A DNA stretch of 64,000 nt from Serratia sp. FDAARGOS_506 (GTDB lineage: Bacteria > Pseudomonadota > Gammaproteobacteria > Enterobacterales > Enterobacteriaceae): assembly GCF_003812745.1 (NCBI RefSeq), contig NZ_CP033831.1, positions 3,658,001 through 3,722,000 of the forward strand. Reading direction: 5' to 3'. The translations under genes and the position numbers were made by a program. Each line of letters opens with the position of its first letter. Positions within the stretch are counted from its first letter, which is position 1. The notes beneath the pieces were generated by a model, which saw only the letters and a list, made by a program, of their open reading frames with translations, did not search any database and was not told the origin of the DNA. Of the stretch, positions 44,757-54,653 are shown piece after piece.

Positions 44757-45974
44757 GTGATTGCGGTTGGGCAGCCTGGGCATATCGATCAAATCAAACA
44801 GACCAATGCGGGGGCGGTTTATCGGCTAATCGATCAACTGGGTCCGATTTCGCGCATCGAACTGTCAAAACGCGCGCAGCTGGCGCCCGCCAGCATCACC
44901 AAGATCGTGCGCGAACTGCTGGAAGCTCACCTGGTCAAGGAAACCGAGTACCAGGAAATCGGCAGCCGAGGCCGCCCGGCGGTGGGGCTGGTGCTGGACA
45001 CCGAGGCCTGGCACTACCTGTCCGCCCGTATCAGCCGCGGCAGCATCACGCTGGCGCTGCGCGATCTCAGCAGCAAACTGGTGGTCGAGGAGCAGCTGCC
45101 GCTGGCGGCCGAACACCCCGAACCGCTGCTGAAACGTATCCTGACCGAAGTCGATCAGTTCTTTATCCGCCACCAAAGCAAGCTGGAGCGGCTGACGGCG
45201 ATTGCCATCACGCTGCCGGGTATCATCGACGTGCAGTCCGGCGTGGTGCACCGCATGCCGTTTTACGACGTGCTGGAAATGCCGCTCGGCCCGGCGCTGG
45301 AAACCCGCACCGGCCTGCCGGTTTACCTGCAGCACGATATCAGCGCCTGGACTATGGCCGAAGCGCTGTACGGCGCCTCGCGCGGCAGCCAGAACGTCAT
45401 TCAGGTGGTGATCGACCACAACGTCGGCGCCGGGGTGATCACCGGCGGCCATGTGTTGCACGCCGGCAGCCACAGCGTGGTGGAGATCGGCCACACCCAG
45501 GTCGATCCCTACGGCAAACGCTGCTACTGCGGCAACCACGGCTGTCTCGAAACCGTGGCCAGCATCGAGAACATGCTGGAGATCGCCCAGCAGCGTCTGA
45601 GCGGTTCGATGAGTTCCAGCCTGCACGGCGCGCCGCTGACCGTCGAGTCGCTGTGCGACGCCGCGCTGGCAGGCGATCAGCTGGCGCGGGACATCATCCT
45701 CGGCGTCGGCCACAGCGTGGGGCGCATTCTGGCTATCATGGTCAACCTGTTCAATCCGGAGAAGATCCTGGTGGGCTCGCCGCTCAACCGCGCGGCGGAG
45801 ATCCTGCATCCGGCCATCGCCTCCTGCATTCGCCAGCAGGCGCTGCCGGCCTACAGCGAGCAGGTCAAGGTCGAATCCACGCAGTTCTTCAATCAGGGCA
45901 CCATGCCCGGTGCGGCGCTGGTGAAAGAGGCGCTGTACAACGGTTCATTGCTGGTGCAGCTGCTGCAGGGCTAA
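44757..45974 (+). CDS. mlc: Mlc, global ROK-family repressor of PTS and sugar genes
   Basis: A 405-residue ROK repressor, highly similar to E. coli Mlc (DgsA). Winged HTH at about residues 15-75 (LAPASITKIVRELLEAHLV). The zinc ligands are in GHTQ and in KRCYCGNHGCLE (about residues 254-265). Mlc represses ptsG, ptsHI, manXYZ, malT and itself, and is inactivated by binding dephosphorylated EIIB-Glc at the membrane. The start is GTG at 44757 after AGGAG. Upstream are a CRP site and a likely Mlc site. Its presence ties in with malX and manA in the window. Confidence 0.97.
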   Translation: MIAVGQPGHIDQIKQTNAGAVYRLIDQLGPISRIELSKRAQLAPASITKIVRELLEAHLVKETEYQEIGSRGRPAVGLVLDTEAWHYLSARISRGSITLALRDLSSKLVVEEQLPLAAEHPEPLLKRILTEVDQFFIRHQSKLERLTAIAITLPGIIDVQSGVVHRMPFYDVLEMPLGPALETRTGLPVYLQHDISAWTMAEALYGASRGSQNVIQVVIDHNVGAGVITGGHVLHAGSHSVVEIGHTQVDPYGKRCYCGNHGCLETVASIENMLEIAQQRLSGSMSSSLHGAPLTVESLCDAALAGDQLARDIILGVGHSVGRILAIMVNLFNPEKILVGSPLNRAAEILHPAIASCIRQQALPAYSEQVKVESTQFFNQGTMPGAALVKEALYNGSLLVQLLQG

Positions 45975-46118
45975 CATCAGAACTTCTTATTAATCCCGCA
46001 AAAGATTGAGCTACCTCAAGCCCCTACGTGGCAGCATCCCCTAGAATTTTTCCGAAAGACTTCCTCGCCGCCGGTGCGGCGACACATTGTTAACGGGGCA
46101 TTCTGGGGCATTTTATTC

Positions 46119-46784
46119 ATGTTGAAGCGTTTATTTGTGACAGGCACGGATACCGACGTCGGTAAAACCGTGGTTTCCCGCGGGTTGATGCAGGCGCTGG
46201 CCGCCGAAGGCCGTTCGGTGGCAGGCTACAAACCGATCGCCGCACGCTGCCAGGAAACCAGCGAGGGCATCCGCAATAAAGACGCTTTGGTGTTGCAGGC
46301 ATCCTCAACCCTGCCGCTGTCCTACGAGGAGATCAATCCCATCACCTGCCTGGATGAGGTGTTTCATGCGCATGCGACCGAGGACATTAACTATGGTGTG
46401 ATGAGCAGCGGTCTGCGGGATCTGTCCGCCAAAGCCGATACGGTGGTGGTGGAAGGCAGCGGCGGTTGGCGGGTGCTGATGAACGATCTGCGGCCTTACG
46501 CCGAGTGGGTGGTGCAGGAACAGCTGCCGGTGGTGCTGGTGGTGGGCATCAAGCTGGGCTGCGTCAGCCACGCGCTGTTGACCGCACAGTCGATCATCAA
46601 CGACGGCCTGCCGCTGTTGGGCTGGGTGGCTAACCGCATCAACCCAGGGTTAGCGCACTATGCCGAAACCATCGCGGCGCTGCAGCAGCGCATACCTGCG
46701 CCGCTGCTGGGTGAAATTCCCTACCTGCCGCGTGCGGAGCAGCGCGAATTGGCGCACTACCTCGATATTTCCACGCTGCTGTAA
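46119..46784 (+). CDS. bioD2: Dethiobiotin synthetase paralogue YnfK
   Basis: A 221-residue P-loop enzyme of the BioD family. GTDTDVGKT (residues 9-17) is the ATP-binding loop, EGSGGWR (about 112-118) binds substrate, and GWVANRINPG matches E. coli YnfK closely. BioD closes the ureido ring of dethiobiotin with ATP and CO2. Whether YnfK does this under normal conditions is uncertain, since the main bioD lies in the bio operon. The ATG at 46119 gives the right N-terminus, although the ribosome-binding site is weak. It follows mlc as in E. coli. Confidence 0.93.
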   Translation: MLKRLFVTGTDTDVGKTVVSRGLMQALAAEGRSVAGYKPIAARCQETSEGIRNKDALVLQASSTLPLSYEEINPITCLDEVFHAHATEDINYGVMSSGLRDLSAKADTVVVEGSGGWRVLMNDLRPYAEWVVQEQLPVVLVVGIKLGCVSHALLTAQSIINDGLPLLGWVANRINPGLAHYAETIAALQQRIPAPLLGEIPYLPRAEQRELAHYLDISTLL

Positions 46785-46789
46785 GCCCG

Positions 46790-47284
46790 CTAGGCGCACA
46801 GCACCGCCAACAACCGGGCAGCGATCAGCAGGCCCAGCCCGTACACCGTGTGGGTGAGCAGGCTGAGGAGCCGCGCTCTTCGTGGGTAGGCGGTTTTCGC
46901 CGCCGCCACGCCAAAGCCCAGCGCGGGCTGCATCACCAGAAACGGCGCCGCCAGGCTCAGCCAGCCGCTCAACAGCGCGATGAACGGCTCCGGCGCAGCA
47001 TACCACCCGGTGCCCGCCAAACCGATCGGGATAAAGGCAAACGCGATGCCGATGGCGTAGTGCAATATCCAGCCGATTTTTCTCTCTCCTCGGCGCGGCG
47101 GCGCCGTAACGATGGTGGCGTGAAACCAGCGGCCGTCGAACATGCCGAGAAACCAGCGGCCCACCAGCGCATAATCGAGGGAAGGGATACTGAAGCGCCG
47201 CTTCAGCAGCAGCGCCCACAGATCCATGCAGAGGGTGGCGCCAACGCCGGTTAACAGTATGCGCACTAACAGATCGGGGGTCAT
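46790..47284 (-). CDS. DUF2938 membrane protein
   Basis: A 164-residue protein with four predicted membrane segments (about residues 6-28, 73-93, 103-125 and 138-160), matching DUF2938. It is of unknown function. It is divergent from a MerR-family gene 69 bp away, and a dyad in that gap suggests regulation by it. It faces ynfK with 5 bp between stops. E. coli has no such gene between ynfK and clcB. Confidence 0.75.
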   Translation of the reverse strand: MTPDLLVRILLTGVGATLCMDLWALLLKRRFSIPSLDYALVGRWFLGMFDGRWFHATIVTAPPRRGERKIGWILHYAIGIAFAFIPIGLAGTGWYAAPEPFIALLSGWLSLAAPFLVMQPALGFGVAAAKTAYPRRARLLSLLTHTVYGLGLLIAARLLAVLCA

Positions 47285-47332
47285 AGGGGTGTCCTTGACT
47301 CAGTGACGTGATAAGGTGCGCACAGTGTGCAA

Positions 47333-47350
47333 CTTAAAGTCGGCTTCAAG
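47333..47350. promoter_or_regulatory. MerR-type dyad operator
   Basis: CTTAAAG and CTTCAAG, 4 bp apart, form an inverted repeat with one mismatch. It ends 3 bp before the MerR-family start codon and sits downstream of a minus-strand TTGACT, as in MerR-controlled promoters with a long spacer. Confidence 0.5.
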
Positions 47351-47353
47351 TCA

Positions 47354-47746
47354 ATGGTAAAAGAGCTGGATATCGGCGCGGTGGCGCGCCTGAGCGGAGT
47401 CGCGCCTTCCGCGCTGCGGCATTACGAGAAGAAAGGGCTGATCGCGCCGACGGGCCGCCACGGGTTGCGCCGCCAATACGCTGCCGGCGTGCTTGACCAA
47501 CTGCGGCTGATCGCGCTGGCGCGCCTGGCCGGTTTTACGCTGGACGAGATGAGCGCCTTGTTTGACGATCGGGGCAAGATAGCGCTCGATCGCGGGCTGC
47601 TGGCGGCGCGGGCGGATGAGCTGGATCGCCATATCCAGCGCCTGGTGCAGGTGCGCGACGGGCTACGCCACATGGTCGATTGCCCTGAACCCGAGCACCT
47701 GCAGTGCCCGCAGTTCAGAAAAACCCTGCAGCAGGGCGAGTTCTAA
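47354..47746 (+). CDS. MerR-family transcriptional regulator
   Basis: A 130-residue regulator: winged HTH (about residues 5-50, [18 protein letters not shown]), a coiled-coil dimer helix (about 75-110) and a short C-terminal segment with two Cys ([14 protein letters not shown]) that could bind a metal or respond to redox state. It is divergent from DUF2938. The ATG at 47354 gives the standard N-terminus. Its stop overlaps the clcB stop by 4 bp on the opposite strand. The ligand is unknown. Confidence 0.82.
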   Translation: MVKELDIGAVARLSGVAPSALRHYEKKGLIAPTGRHGLRRQYAAGVLDQLRLIALARLAGFTLDEMSALFDDRGKIALDRGLLAARADELDRHIQRLVQVRDGLRHMVDCPEPEHLQCPQFRKTLQQGEF

Positions 47747-49044
47747 GCTTCGCGTTTGGGCGGCGGCGCCGAATGATACACCGACACCGGCCGCAGGCCG
47801 CGCGACACGGTGGTGGCGATCACGCACGAGAGCAGAATGCCGGGCAGCAGGGCGTATTCGCCGGTCATTTCAAACACCATCAGCGCCGCCATGATCGGCG
47901 CATGGGTGGTGGCGGCAAGCAAGGTAGCCATGCCGGTCAGCGCCAGCAGCAGCGGCACTGCCGCATCCATGCCCGGCCACAGGCCAAACAGCTGACCGAT
48001 GATCGAACCGAGGGCGGCGCCGACGAACAGCGTCGGGGTGAAGACCCCGCCCGGCGCGCCTGACCCGCTGCTGGCGAGGATCGCCAACAGCTTGCACACC
48101 AGGATAGCCCCCAGCAGCAGCACCCCCGGCGGCGCGATCAGCAGCGCCTGCACCACGCTGTAACCATTGCCCCATACCTGCGGAAACAGCAGCGAAAGCA
48201 GCCCGACGATCAGGCCGCCCAACGCCAGCTGCAGCGGCGGCTTCAACCGCAGCGAGCGGAAGGCGTGGCCGGTGGCGGTCATCAGCCATAAAAACAGCGG
48301 CCCGCCGGCGCCGGCCACCACGCCGACCAGCGCCATCAGCAGGTATTGCGTCGGCAAGGGGGCGGAAAGCGGCGTTACCAGATAGAGCGGCGCCTGGCCG
48401 CCGTTGAGCAGGTTGGTCATCAGCAGCGCGCTGACCGCGGCGATTACCACCGGGCCGAGCGAGGCCAGCATCAGGGTGCCGAACAGGATCTCGGCGATAA
48501 ACAGGCTGCCCGCCAGCGGCGCATGATAGGCGCTGGCCATCCCGGCGGCGGCGGCGCAGGCCACCCACAGTTTCCACTCTTTCTCGTGCGTAAAGCGCTG
48601 AGCGAACAGCGAGCCCACCAGCGCCGCCAGCAGGATCATCGCGCCTTCGCGGCCGATGGCGCTGCCGCTCGACACCACCAGCAGCGACGCCAGGCACTTC
48701 ACCAGACTGGCGCCGGTGTCCAGCTTGCCGTTGCCGGTCTCAATCGCTTCCATATAGTCGGTGGGCGCCGCCGGGCGCTGGTGGCGATAGCGCTGGTGAA
48801 TATACAGCAGCAGGCCCGCCGCCAGGCCGCCCAGCGCGGGAGTGAGGGCGCGCCGCCAGCCGGGCAGCGCGGCGGCGGCGGCCACCAGGCTGCCGTCGGC
48901 ATTGCCGAGCAGCAGCCACTCGAGGCCAATCATCGAACGGTGGAACAGCCACACCGCCAGAGCGGCGGCGACGCCGATGAACACGGCGATAAACAGGCTG
49001 CGCAACAGGGCGCGATAGTGGTGCAGGTGGACCAATCTTTTCAT
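47743..49044 (-). CDS. clcB: ClC-type chloride transporter ClcB
   Basis: A 433-residue ClC-family membrane protein. [10 protein letters not shown] (about residues 131-140) and [16 protein letters not shown] (about 327-342) are the conserved ion-pathway motifs. The GREGP signature reads GREGA here. E. coli ClcB (YnfJ) supports extreme acid resistance together with ClcA, acting as an electrical shunt for decarboxylase systems. The position next to ynfK matches E. coli. Confidence 0.93.
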   Translation of the reverse strand: MKRLVHLHHYRALLRSLFIAVFIGVAAALAVWLFHRSMIGLEWLLLGNADGSLVAAAAALPGWRRALTPALGGLAAGLLLYIHQRYRHQRPAAPTDYMEAIETGNGKLDTGASLVKCLASLLVVSSGSAIGREGAMILLAALVGSLFAQRFTHEKEWKLWVACAAAAGMASAYHAPLAGSLFIAEILFGTLMLASLGPVVIAAVSALLMTNLLNGGQAPLYLVTPLSAPLPTQYLLMALVGVVAGAGGPLFLWLMTATGHAFRSLRLKPPLQLALGGLIVGLLSLLFPQVWGNGYSVVQALLIAPPGVLLLGAILVCKLLAILASSGSGAPGGVFTPTLFVGAALGSIIGQLFGLWPGMDAAVPLLLALTGMATLLAATTHAPIMAALMVFEMTGEYALLPGILLSCVIATTVSRGLRPVSVYHSAPPPKREA

Positions 49045-49144
49045 GCGTGGGCGGCGTCGTGAGAAAAATCAAAGGGTCATCAGCGCATTGTGCTTGGCGC
49101 TCCGGCCGATGACCAGTGAATCTTTAGCAAACTGCAGCCTGGGC

Positions 49145-49161
49145 GGGGCGCCAGGCGCCCC
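49145..49161 (-). terminator. Hairpin after the osmU operon
   Basis: GGGGCGCC and GGCGCCCC form a near-perfect dyad 9 bp past the ATPase stop. There is no T-run, so it may be a processing or stabilising hairpin. Confidence 0.45.
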
Positions 49162-49169
49162 TGAGTGAG

Positions 49170-50309
49170 TTATTGCGGCGTCAGCACCCGGCGCGTGCGG
49201 CCGGAGCTCAGGTAGTCGGCGATGTAATCCTGCGAGATTTCGCCGCTGTAGCGGCCGTCTTCATCGACGATCGGCATCCAGGAGGTGTTGTGCTCGTACA
49301 GCTTCGACAGCACCACGCGCAGGTTCTCCTCCGCCCGTGCGGTGACGCGGAAACGGTGCAGGCTGTCGGCGCAAACGCCCGGCGCGCCGCGCGCCTCCCG
49401 GCGTTTGACGTATCCCAGCGGCTTGCCGTCGGCGTCCACCACCGTCACCGAGCGGGCGTCGATATCGTCCATCAGCCCGAACGCTTCCACTAGCGGCGTC
49501 TCCCGCCGCACCGTCACCGTTTCCTGCTGATCGGCCACGTCGCCGGCCTGCACCAGCAGCAGGCGCTTCAGCGTGCGGTCTTGGCCGACAAAGGAGGCGA
49601 CGAACTCGTTCGCCGGCCGCGCCAGCAGCTCATCGGCGCTGGCGTTCTGTACGATTTTGCCTTGGCGGAACACCGCGATGCGATCGCCGAGTTTCAGCGC
49701 TTCATCGATGTCGTGGCTCACCAGCATCACGGTCTTTTTCAGCTGGCGCTGCATGTCGAGAAACTCGTTCTGGATGGTTTCGCGGTTGATCGGATCCACT
49801 GCGCCGAAGGGTTCATCCATCAGCAGCACCGGCGGATCGGCCGCCAGCGCGCGGATTACGCCGATGCGCTGCTGCTGTCCGCCGGACATCTCTTTCGGGT
49901 AGCGGTGCAAAAAGCGCTTGGGATCCAGCGCCACCATGCTCATCAACTCCTCGGCGCGATCGTGGCAGCGTTTTTTGTCCCAGCCCAGCATGCGCGGCAC
50001 CACGGTGATGTTCTCCTCGATGGTCATGTTGGGGAACAGGCCGATCTGCTGGATGACGTAGCCGATTTTGCGGCGCAGGCTGACGGTATCCAGTGCGCTG
50101 GTGTCTTCACCGTTGATCAGAATAGTGCCGCCGCTGGGTTCGATCAGGCGGTTGATCATCTTCAGCGTGGTGGTTTTGCCACAGCCGGAAGGGCCGAGCA
50201 GCACGCAGATTTCGCCTTCCGGCACGTCCAGATTGATGTTGTCGACGGCGTTGAACGGCGTGCCGTTCTTCTGCATGAACTGTTTGGTCAGATTTTCCAA
50301 TTTAATCAT
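49170..50309 (-). CDS. osmV: Osmoprotectant ABC importer, ATPase with CBS domains
   Basis: A 379-residue ATP-binding subunit. Walker A is GPSGCGKTT (about residues 38-46), the signature MSGGQQQRI (about 143-151), and Walker B LLMDEPFGAVD. Two C-terminal CBS domains (about 255-375), typical of glycine betaine/choline importers, sense ionic strength. It resembles Salmonella OsmV and OpuCA. It is the last gene of a four-gene operon and overlaps the permease stop by 4 bp. A start 17 codons upstream is unlikely. Confidence 0.92.
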   Translation of the reverse strand: MIKLENLTKQFMQKNGTPFNAVDNINLDVPEGEICVLLGPSGCGKTTTLKMINRLIEPSGGTILINGEDTSALDTVSLRRKIGYVIQQIGLFPNMTIEENITVVPRMLGWDKKRCHDRAEELMSMVALDPKRFLHRYPKEMSGGQQQRIGVIRALAADPPVLLMDEPFGAVDPINRETIQNEFLDMQRQLKKTVMLVSHDIDEALKLGDRIAVFRQGKIVQNASADELLARPANEFVASFVGQDRTLKRLLLVQAGDVADQQETVTVRRETPLVEAFGLMDDIDARSVTVVDADGKPLGYVKRREARGAPGVCADSLHRFRVTARAEENLRVVLSKLYEHNTSWMPIVDEDGRYSGEISQDYIADYLSSGRTRRVLTPQ

Positions 50310-50956
50310 GAGCGGATCCCCTTGGGCGTTAGCGCAATTTGCAAGCGGTGCAATAACCAATCGAGGACGATCGCCAGCAGGCTGATCATCACGGCGCCGG
50401 TAATCAACTGGCGGATATCGCTGCTGCTGATGCCGTTGAGCAGCAGCAGGCCGAGGCCGCCGGCGCCGATCACCGCGGCTATCGCCATCACGCCGATATT
50501 CATCACCACGGCGGTGCGAATACCACCGAAAATCACCGGCAGCGCCACCGGGATCTCTACCCAGCGCAGGCGTTGCCAGAACGTCATGCCGATGCCGCGG
50601 CCGGCTTCACGCAGCCCGCCGGGCAGGTTGTCGAGCGCGGTGTGGGTGTTGCGCACGATCGGCAGCAGCGAGTAGAGGAACACCGCGGTGATCGCCGGGA
50701 CGTAGCCGATGCCGTGGCCGATTAAGGAAAACAGCGGGATCATCAGCCCGAACAGGGCGATGGAGGGTACGGTCAGCACCAGCGTGGCCAGGCTCAGCAC
50801 CGGCGTCGCCAGCCATTTGTGGCGAACGATCAGCACGCCGAGCGGCACGCCGATCAGGATCGCCAGGCCGACGGCGACGCCCACCAGCAGCAGGTGCTCC
50901 AGCGTCAATCCGGCGATATAGGCCCAGTTTTGCCAGGCGTAAAGTAGGGTATTCAT
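50306..50956 (-). CDS. osmW: Osmoprotectant ABC importer, permease
   Basis: A 216-residue inner-membrane permease with five to six hydrophobic segments. The EAA-type loop that contacts the ATPase is GLREAGRGIGMTFWQRLRWV (about residues 121-140). It is paired with a second permease (osmY) in the same operon. The ATG at 50956 follows GGGAGG. A GTG one codon earlier is possible. Confidence 0.9.
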   Translation of the reverse strand: MNTLLYAWQNWAYIAGLTLEHLLLVGVAVGLAILIGVPLGVLIVRHKWLATPVLSLATLVLTVPSIALFGLMIPLFSLIGHGIGYVPAITAVFLYSLLPIVRNTHTALDNLPGGLREAGRGIGMTFWQRLRWVEIPVALPVIFGGIRTAVVMNIGVMAIAAVIGAGGLGLLLLNGISSSDIRQLITGAVMISLLAIVLDWLLHRLQIALTPKGIRS

Positions 50957-50967
50957 CACATGCCTCC

Positions 50968-51876
50968 CTAAATCAGGCCGCGTTGCTTGAGGAACGCGTC
51001 GGCGACCTGTTGCGGCGTCTGGTAGTCGATATCCACCTTGGCGTTAAGCTCGGTGATCACCTGATTGTTGAACTGTTTCGACAGCGTGTTCAGCGCATCT
51101 TCCAGCCCCGGCGTGTTTTGCAACACGTCGGCGCGCACCACCGGCGTGACCGCATAGCTCGGGAAATAGCCCTTGTCGTCTTCGAGCACCTGCAAATCGA
51201 AGCCTTTCACCCGGCCGTCGGTGGTGTACACCAACCCGGCATCGACGAAGCCGTCGCGGATAGCGTTGTAAACCAGGCCGGGATCCATCTGGCGGATTTG
51301 CGGGCGATCCAGCGGCATGTCGTACAGCGCCTGCATCGGTTTCAGGCCGTCCGAGCGGCCGGCAAATTCCAGATCCAGCCCCAGCAGCCAATTATGTTTC
51401 GGGTCGGTTTTACGCACTTGTTCCACTTTGGCTACCAGCTGCGACATCGTGCGAATCTGCTCTTTTTCCGCGCGCCGGCGCTGCATGGCGAAAGCGTAGG
51501 TGTTGTTCATGTCCGCCGGCTGCAGCCACACCAGGCCGAGCTTGGCGTCGAGCTTTTTCACTGTGGCGTAGGTCTCCTGAGGCGACATGCGTTTATTGAT
51601 GTGGTTAAAGATGATCAGCGAGGTGCCGGTGTATTCCCAGGTCATGTCGATCTGTTTGTTGATCATCGCGTTGCGGGTGATCACCGTGGCCAGATTGGTT
51701 TTGGGTTCGACCTGAAAACCTTTGGCCCGCAGATATTGCACGGTGATCGCCGACAGAATGCGCTGTTCGGTAAAGTTCTTGCTCGCCAGCGTCAGCGGGG
51801 CGGCCCAGGCGGCCGCGCCGAACATCAGCAAGGAGAACAGCAGCGCGTGGCGGAGGTGTTGTAACCATCGAGTCAT
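50968..51876 (-). CDS. osmX: Osmoprotectant ABC importer, periplasmic binding protein
   Basis: A 302-residue substrate-binding protein with a Sec signal peptide ending near AAAWA (about residue 25). The mature start [17 protein letters not shown] matches the OpuAC/ProX-like fold. [15 protein letters not shown] (about 73-87) carries an aromatic residue likely to cage a quaternary ammonium group. The ligand is likely glycine betaine, choline-O-sulfate or a similar solute. GGGAG precedes the ATG. Confidence 0.9.
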   Translation of the reverse strand: MTRWLQHLRHALLFSLLMFGAAAWAAPLTLASKNFTEQRILSAITVQYLRAKGFQVEPKTNLATVITRNAMINKQIDMTWEYTGTSLIIFNHINKRMSPQETYATVKKLDAKLGLVWLQPADMNNTYAFAMQRRRAEKEQIRTMSQLVAKVEQVRKTDPKHNWLLGLDLEFAGRSDGLKPMQALYDMPLDRPQIRQMDPGLVYNAIRDGFVDAGLVYTTDGRVKGFDLQVLEDDKGYFPSYAVTPVVRADVLQNTPGLEDALNTLSKQFNNQVITELNAKVDIDYQTPQQVADAFLKQRGLI

Positions 51877-51889
51877 CGCGTTTCTCCCG

Positions 51890-52606
51890 TCAGGATGCGG
51901 TATGTGGGCTGAGCCGGCGGCCGAGTCCGGCCAGCGCCAGATCGAGCAGCAGGGCGATCAGCGCGGTGGCGGCGGCGCCGAGGATCAGCGTCGGGAAGTC
52001 GTTCAGGTAGATGCCGGGGAAGATCAGTTCGCCGTAGCTGCTGGCGCCGATCAAAAACGCCAGCGGCGCAGTGCCGACGTTGATCGCCATCGCGATGCGC
52101 ACCCCGGCGAAGATCACCGGCAGTGCGTTGGGCAGTTCGACCTGGCGCAGCCGTTGCCCGGCTGTCATGCCAATACCGTTGGCGGCCTCGACCAGCGCCG
52201 GCGGCACCGAACGCAGGCCGGCATAGGTATTGCGCACGATAGGCAGCAGTGAGGCGAGGAACAGCGCCACCACCGCCGGCCGGTCACCGATGCCGATGAT
52301 CACCATCGCCAGCGCCAACACCGCCAGCGGCGGCAGGGTGTTGCCGACGTTAAAGATCTGCATCACGTGCTCCGCCCAGCGGCGGGCGAAGGGGCGGCTC
52401 AGCAGGATGCCGCTGGGAATGCCGACCAGCAGCGACAGCAGCATGGAACACACCACCAGGAACATGTGCTGCTGGCCGAGGTAAATCAAATCTTCCCGGC
52501 GCGACTTGAGGGTCTCCCAACCGATGCCGTAAACCAGCAGCGCAATGACGGCGATGAACAGCAGGCTCCCGAGGAGCAGGCGCCGGTATGGCGCTGACTT
52601 GTGCAT
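51890..52606 (-). CDS. osmY: Osmoprotectant ABC importer, permease
   Basis: A 238-residue inner-membrane permease with about six hydrophobic segments and an EAA loop, [20 protein letters not shown] (about residues 137-156). It is the first gene of the operon, after a strong GGAGG. Salmonella carries osmVWXY (OsmU) beside clcB, while E. coli K-12 lacks it here. The symbol refers to that Salmonella permease, not to the unrelated E. coli osmY. Confidence 0.88.
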   Translation of the reverse strand: MHKSAPYRRLLLGSLLFIAVIALLVYGIGWETLKSRREDLIYLGQQHMFLVVCSMLLSLLVGIPSGILLSRPFARRWAEHVMQIFNVGNTLPPLAVLALAMVIIGIGDRPAVVALFLASLLPIVRNTYAGLRSVPPALVEAANGIGMTAGQRLRQVELPNALPVIFAGVRIAMAINVGTAPLAFLIGASSYGELIFPGIYLNDFPTLILGAAATALIALLLDLALAGLGRRLSPHTAS

Positions 52607-53115
52607 GATGTTGCGTCCTCCGTTGCGCGGAGCGGCCGACGAGACGGCGCATTCCGCTCTGATTGTTACCCACAGCCCGGCAGGCGTGGCGGTACAAAAC
52701 GGGCGTTTCGCATGAGGTTAGCGACATTGAGCGAAGGGTGTGTTCGGCATAGCGTGCTGAACGGTGGCTCAATACGTGAGTTAATCAGCATAAGATACTG
52801 ATATTTAAACTAGAGAAAGCACGAAGCCCAATGACCCCGGCTAGGGAAGGTATAGCACCCTGTCGTTGACCATGCCAAGTTTTATTAACAAAATCAGTTG
52901 ATTGAGATTACGCGGATCGGCGCCTCAGCCCGCGTCAGCGCTGGGATGCGTGGAAAGTGAAAAAAATCCACAGCAAAACGTTACGCCGTAACAATTGGTC
53001 CAAATGGTGCGATTCGCCGTCGGCAAAGGCAGGATGTGAGGGCGGATAGACTTGGCGCAGGCGCTTGCTGATATACTCAGGGAAAATAAAAACGCCAGGA
53101 AACCTGCATAACGCC
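52607..53115. promoter_or_regulatory. Divergent promoter region of the osm operon and the MFS pump
   Basis: 509 bp without a credible gene. The left part should contain the osm operon promoter. GTTACGCCGTAAC at 52980-52992 is a 13-bp palindrome and TTGGTCCAA at 52995-53003 a second short one, both upstream of the efflux gene. TATACT near 53072 may be its -10. Confidence 0.5.
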
Positions 53116-54603
53116 ATGACAAATAACGTTTCACCCGCACCCATCGCCCACCGCCCGTTGATTCTGATCGCCTGCATGCTGGCGATGTTCATGTCGGCGA
53201 TCGAAGCCACCATCGTCGCCACTGCCATGCCGACCATCATCGGCGATCTCGGCGGTTTCTCGCTGTTGGGCTGGGTGTTCGCGGTCTATTTGCTGGCGCA
53301 GGCGATCACCATTCCCATCTACGGGCGGCTGGCGGATCTCTACGGCCGCAAGCGGGTGTTCTTCTTCGGCGCCACGCTGTTCCTGTTGGGATCGGTGCTG
53401 TGCGGCTTCGCCCCCGACATGTATTGGCTGATCGGCTTCCGTTTATTGCAGGGGCTGGGCGCCGGCGCCATCATGCCGATCGCCTCCACCATCATCGGCG
53501 ACATCTACAGCGCCACCGAGCGGCCGAAGGTGATGGGCTACCTGTCGAGCGTGTGGGGCGTGTCGGCGATCATCGGCCCGCTGCTGGGCGCGTTTATCGT
53601 GCAGCATCTGCCGTGGGCGCTGGTGTTCTGGGTCAACCTGCCGATCGGCCTGCTGGCGATGTTCTTCCTCTGGCGCTATCTGCCGGCGCATCAGCAGCTG
53701 CGGCGGCACGCGCTGGATCTGGCGGGCACCGCCTGGCTGACGCTGTTCGTTTCGGCGCTGCTGCTGGCGCTGTTGCAGATGGAAAGCCTGGGATGGTGGG
53801 TGGCGCCGTTGCTTGCGCTGGCGGCGGCGTCGCTGGCGTTGCTTGTCCGCCAGGAGCGGCGTGCGGTCGAACCGCTATTCCCGCTGGCGCTGTGGCAAAG
53901 CCGGGTGATCGTCGCCGGTAACATCGGCGGGCTGGTGATCGGCGCGGCGATGATGGGCATCAGCGCCTTCCTGCCGACCTTCATTCAGGGCGTGATGGGC
54001 GGTTCGCCGTTGGAGGCGGGCACCACGCTGGCGCTGATGTCGATCGGTTGGCCGCTGGCCAGCACGCTGAGTGGCCGTTTGATGCTGATGACCTCGTATC
54101 GCGCTACGGCGCTGCTGGGGGCGCTGCTGTTGGTAGCGGGTGGCCTGATCCTGCTGATGCTGCAGCCGAACGGCGGCCTGCTGTGGGGCCGGGTGGCGGC
54201 GTTTATGGTCGGCGCCGGCATGGGGCTGTGCAACACCACGTTTTTAGTGTCGGTGCAGAACGCGGCGCATTACAGCATTCGCGGCATCGCCACTGCCTGT
54301 ACGGTGTTTACCCGCATGGTGGGGTCGGCTATCGGCACCGCCATTCTGGGCGCCACGCTGAACCTCAACCTGCAGTGGCGTTTGCCGGAGATTGACGATC
54401 CGGTGCAGCGGCTGATGGAGCCGGCGGCGCGGCAGAGCATGGGGAGCGAAGCGCTGGCGCAGCTGACCCAGCAGGTGGCGGCTTCGCTGCATTGGGTGTT
54501 TTTGGCGTCAGCGTTGGTATCGCTGCTGGCGCTGGCGGCGGCGATGCTGATCCCGGCGCGCTGTCGGCCACAGGGCGAAGAGGAAGAGGCGGAGCAGGCG
54601 TAA
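53116..54603 (+). CDS. DHA2-family (14-TM) drug:H+ antiporter
   Basis: A 495-residue major facilitator with 14 predicted helices, of the EmrB/QacA group. Motif A is YGRLADLYGRKRVF (about residues 75-88), and the early Asp-rich/acidic motif appears as MSAIEATIVATAMPTI (about 28-43). The C-terminus is acidic. There is no adjacent membrane-fusion gene, so it probably pumps into the periplasm. Substrates are unknown. The ATG at 53116 was chosen because the upstream extension is not hydrophobic and lacks family similarity. Confidence 0.87.
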   Translation: MTNNVSPAPIAHRPLILIACMLAMFMSAIEATIVATAMPTIIGDLGGFSLLGWVFAVYLLAQAITIPIYGRLADLYGRKRVFFFGATLFLLGSVLCGFAPDMYWLIGFRLLQGLGAGAIMPIASTIIGDIYSATERPKVMGYLSSVWGVSAIIGPLLGAFIVQHLPWALVFWVNLPIGLLAMFFLWRYLPAHQQLRRHALDLAGTAWLTLFVSALLLALLQMESLGWWVAPLLALAAASLALLVRQERRAVEPLFPLALWQSRVIVAGNIGGLVIGAAMMGISAFLPTFIQGVMGGSPLEAGTTLALMSIGWPLASTLSGRLMLMTSYRATALLGALLLVAGGLILLMLQPNGGLLWGRVAAFMVGAGMGLCNTTFLVSVQNAAHYSIRGIATACTVFTRMVGSAIGTAILGATLNLNLQWRLPEIDDPVQRLMEPAARQSMGSEALAQLTQQVAASLHWVFLASALVSLLALAAAMLIPARCRPQGEEEEAEQA

Positions 54604-54605
54604 GG

Positions 54606-54637
54606 GAAAAGAAAAGGGCGCGGCTGTTGAGCGCCCT
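54606..54637 (-). terminator. Terminator of ynfD
   Basis: On the minus strand AGGGCGC and GCGCCCT form a 7-bp stem followed by TTTCTTTTCCC. Confidence 0.8.
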
Positions 54638-54653
54638 GGGTAGCCGAAGCGGC

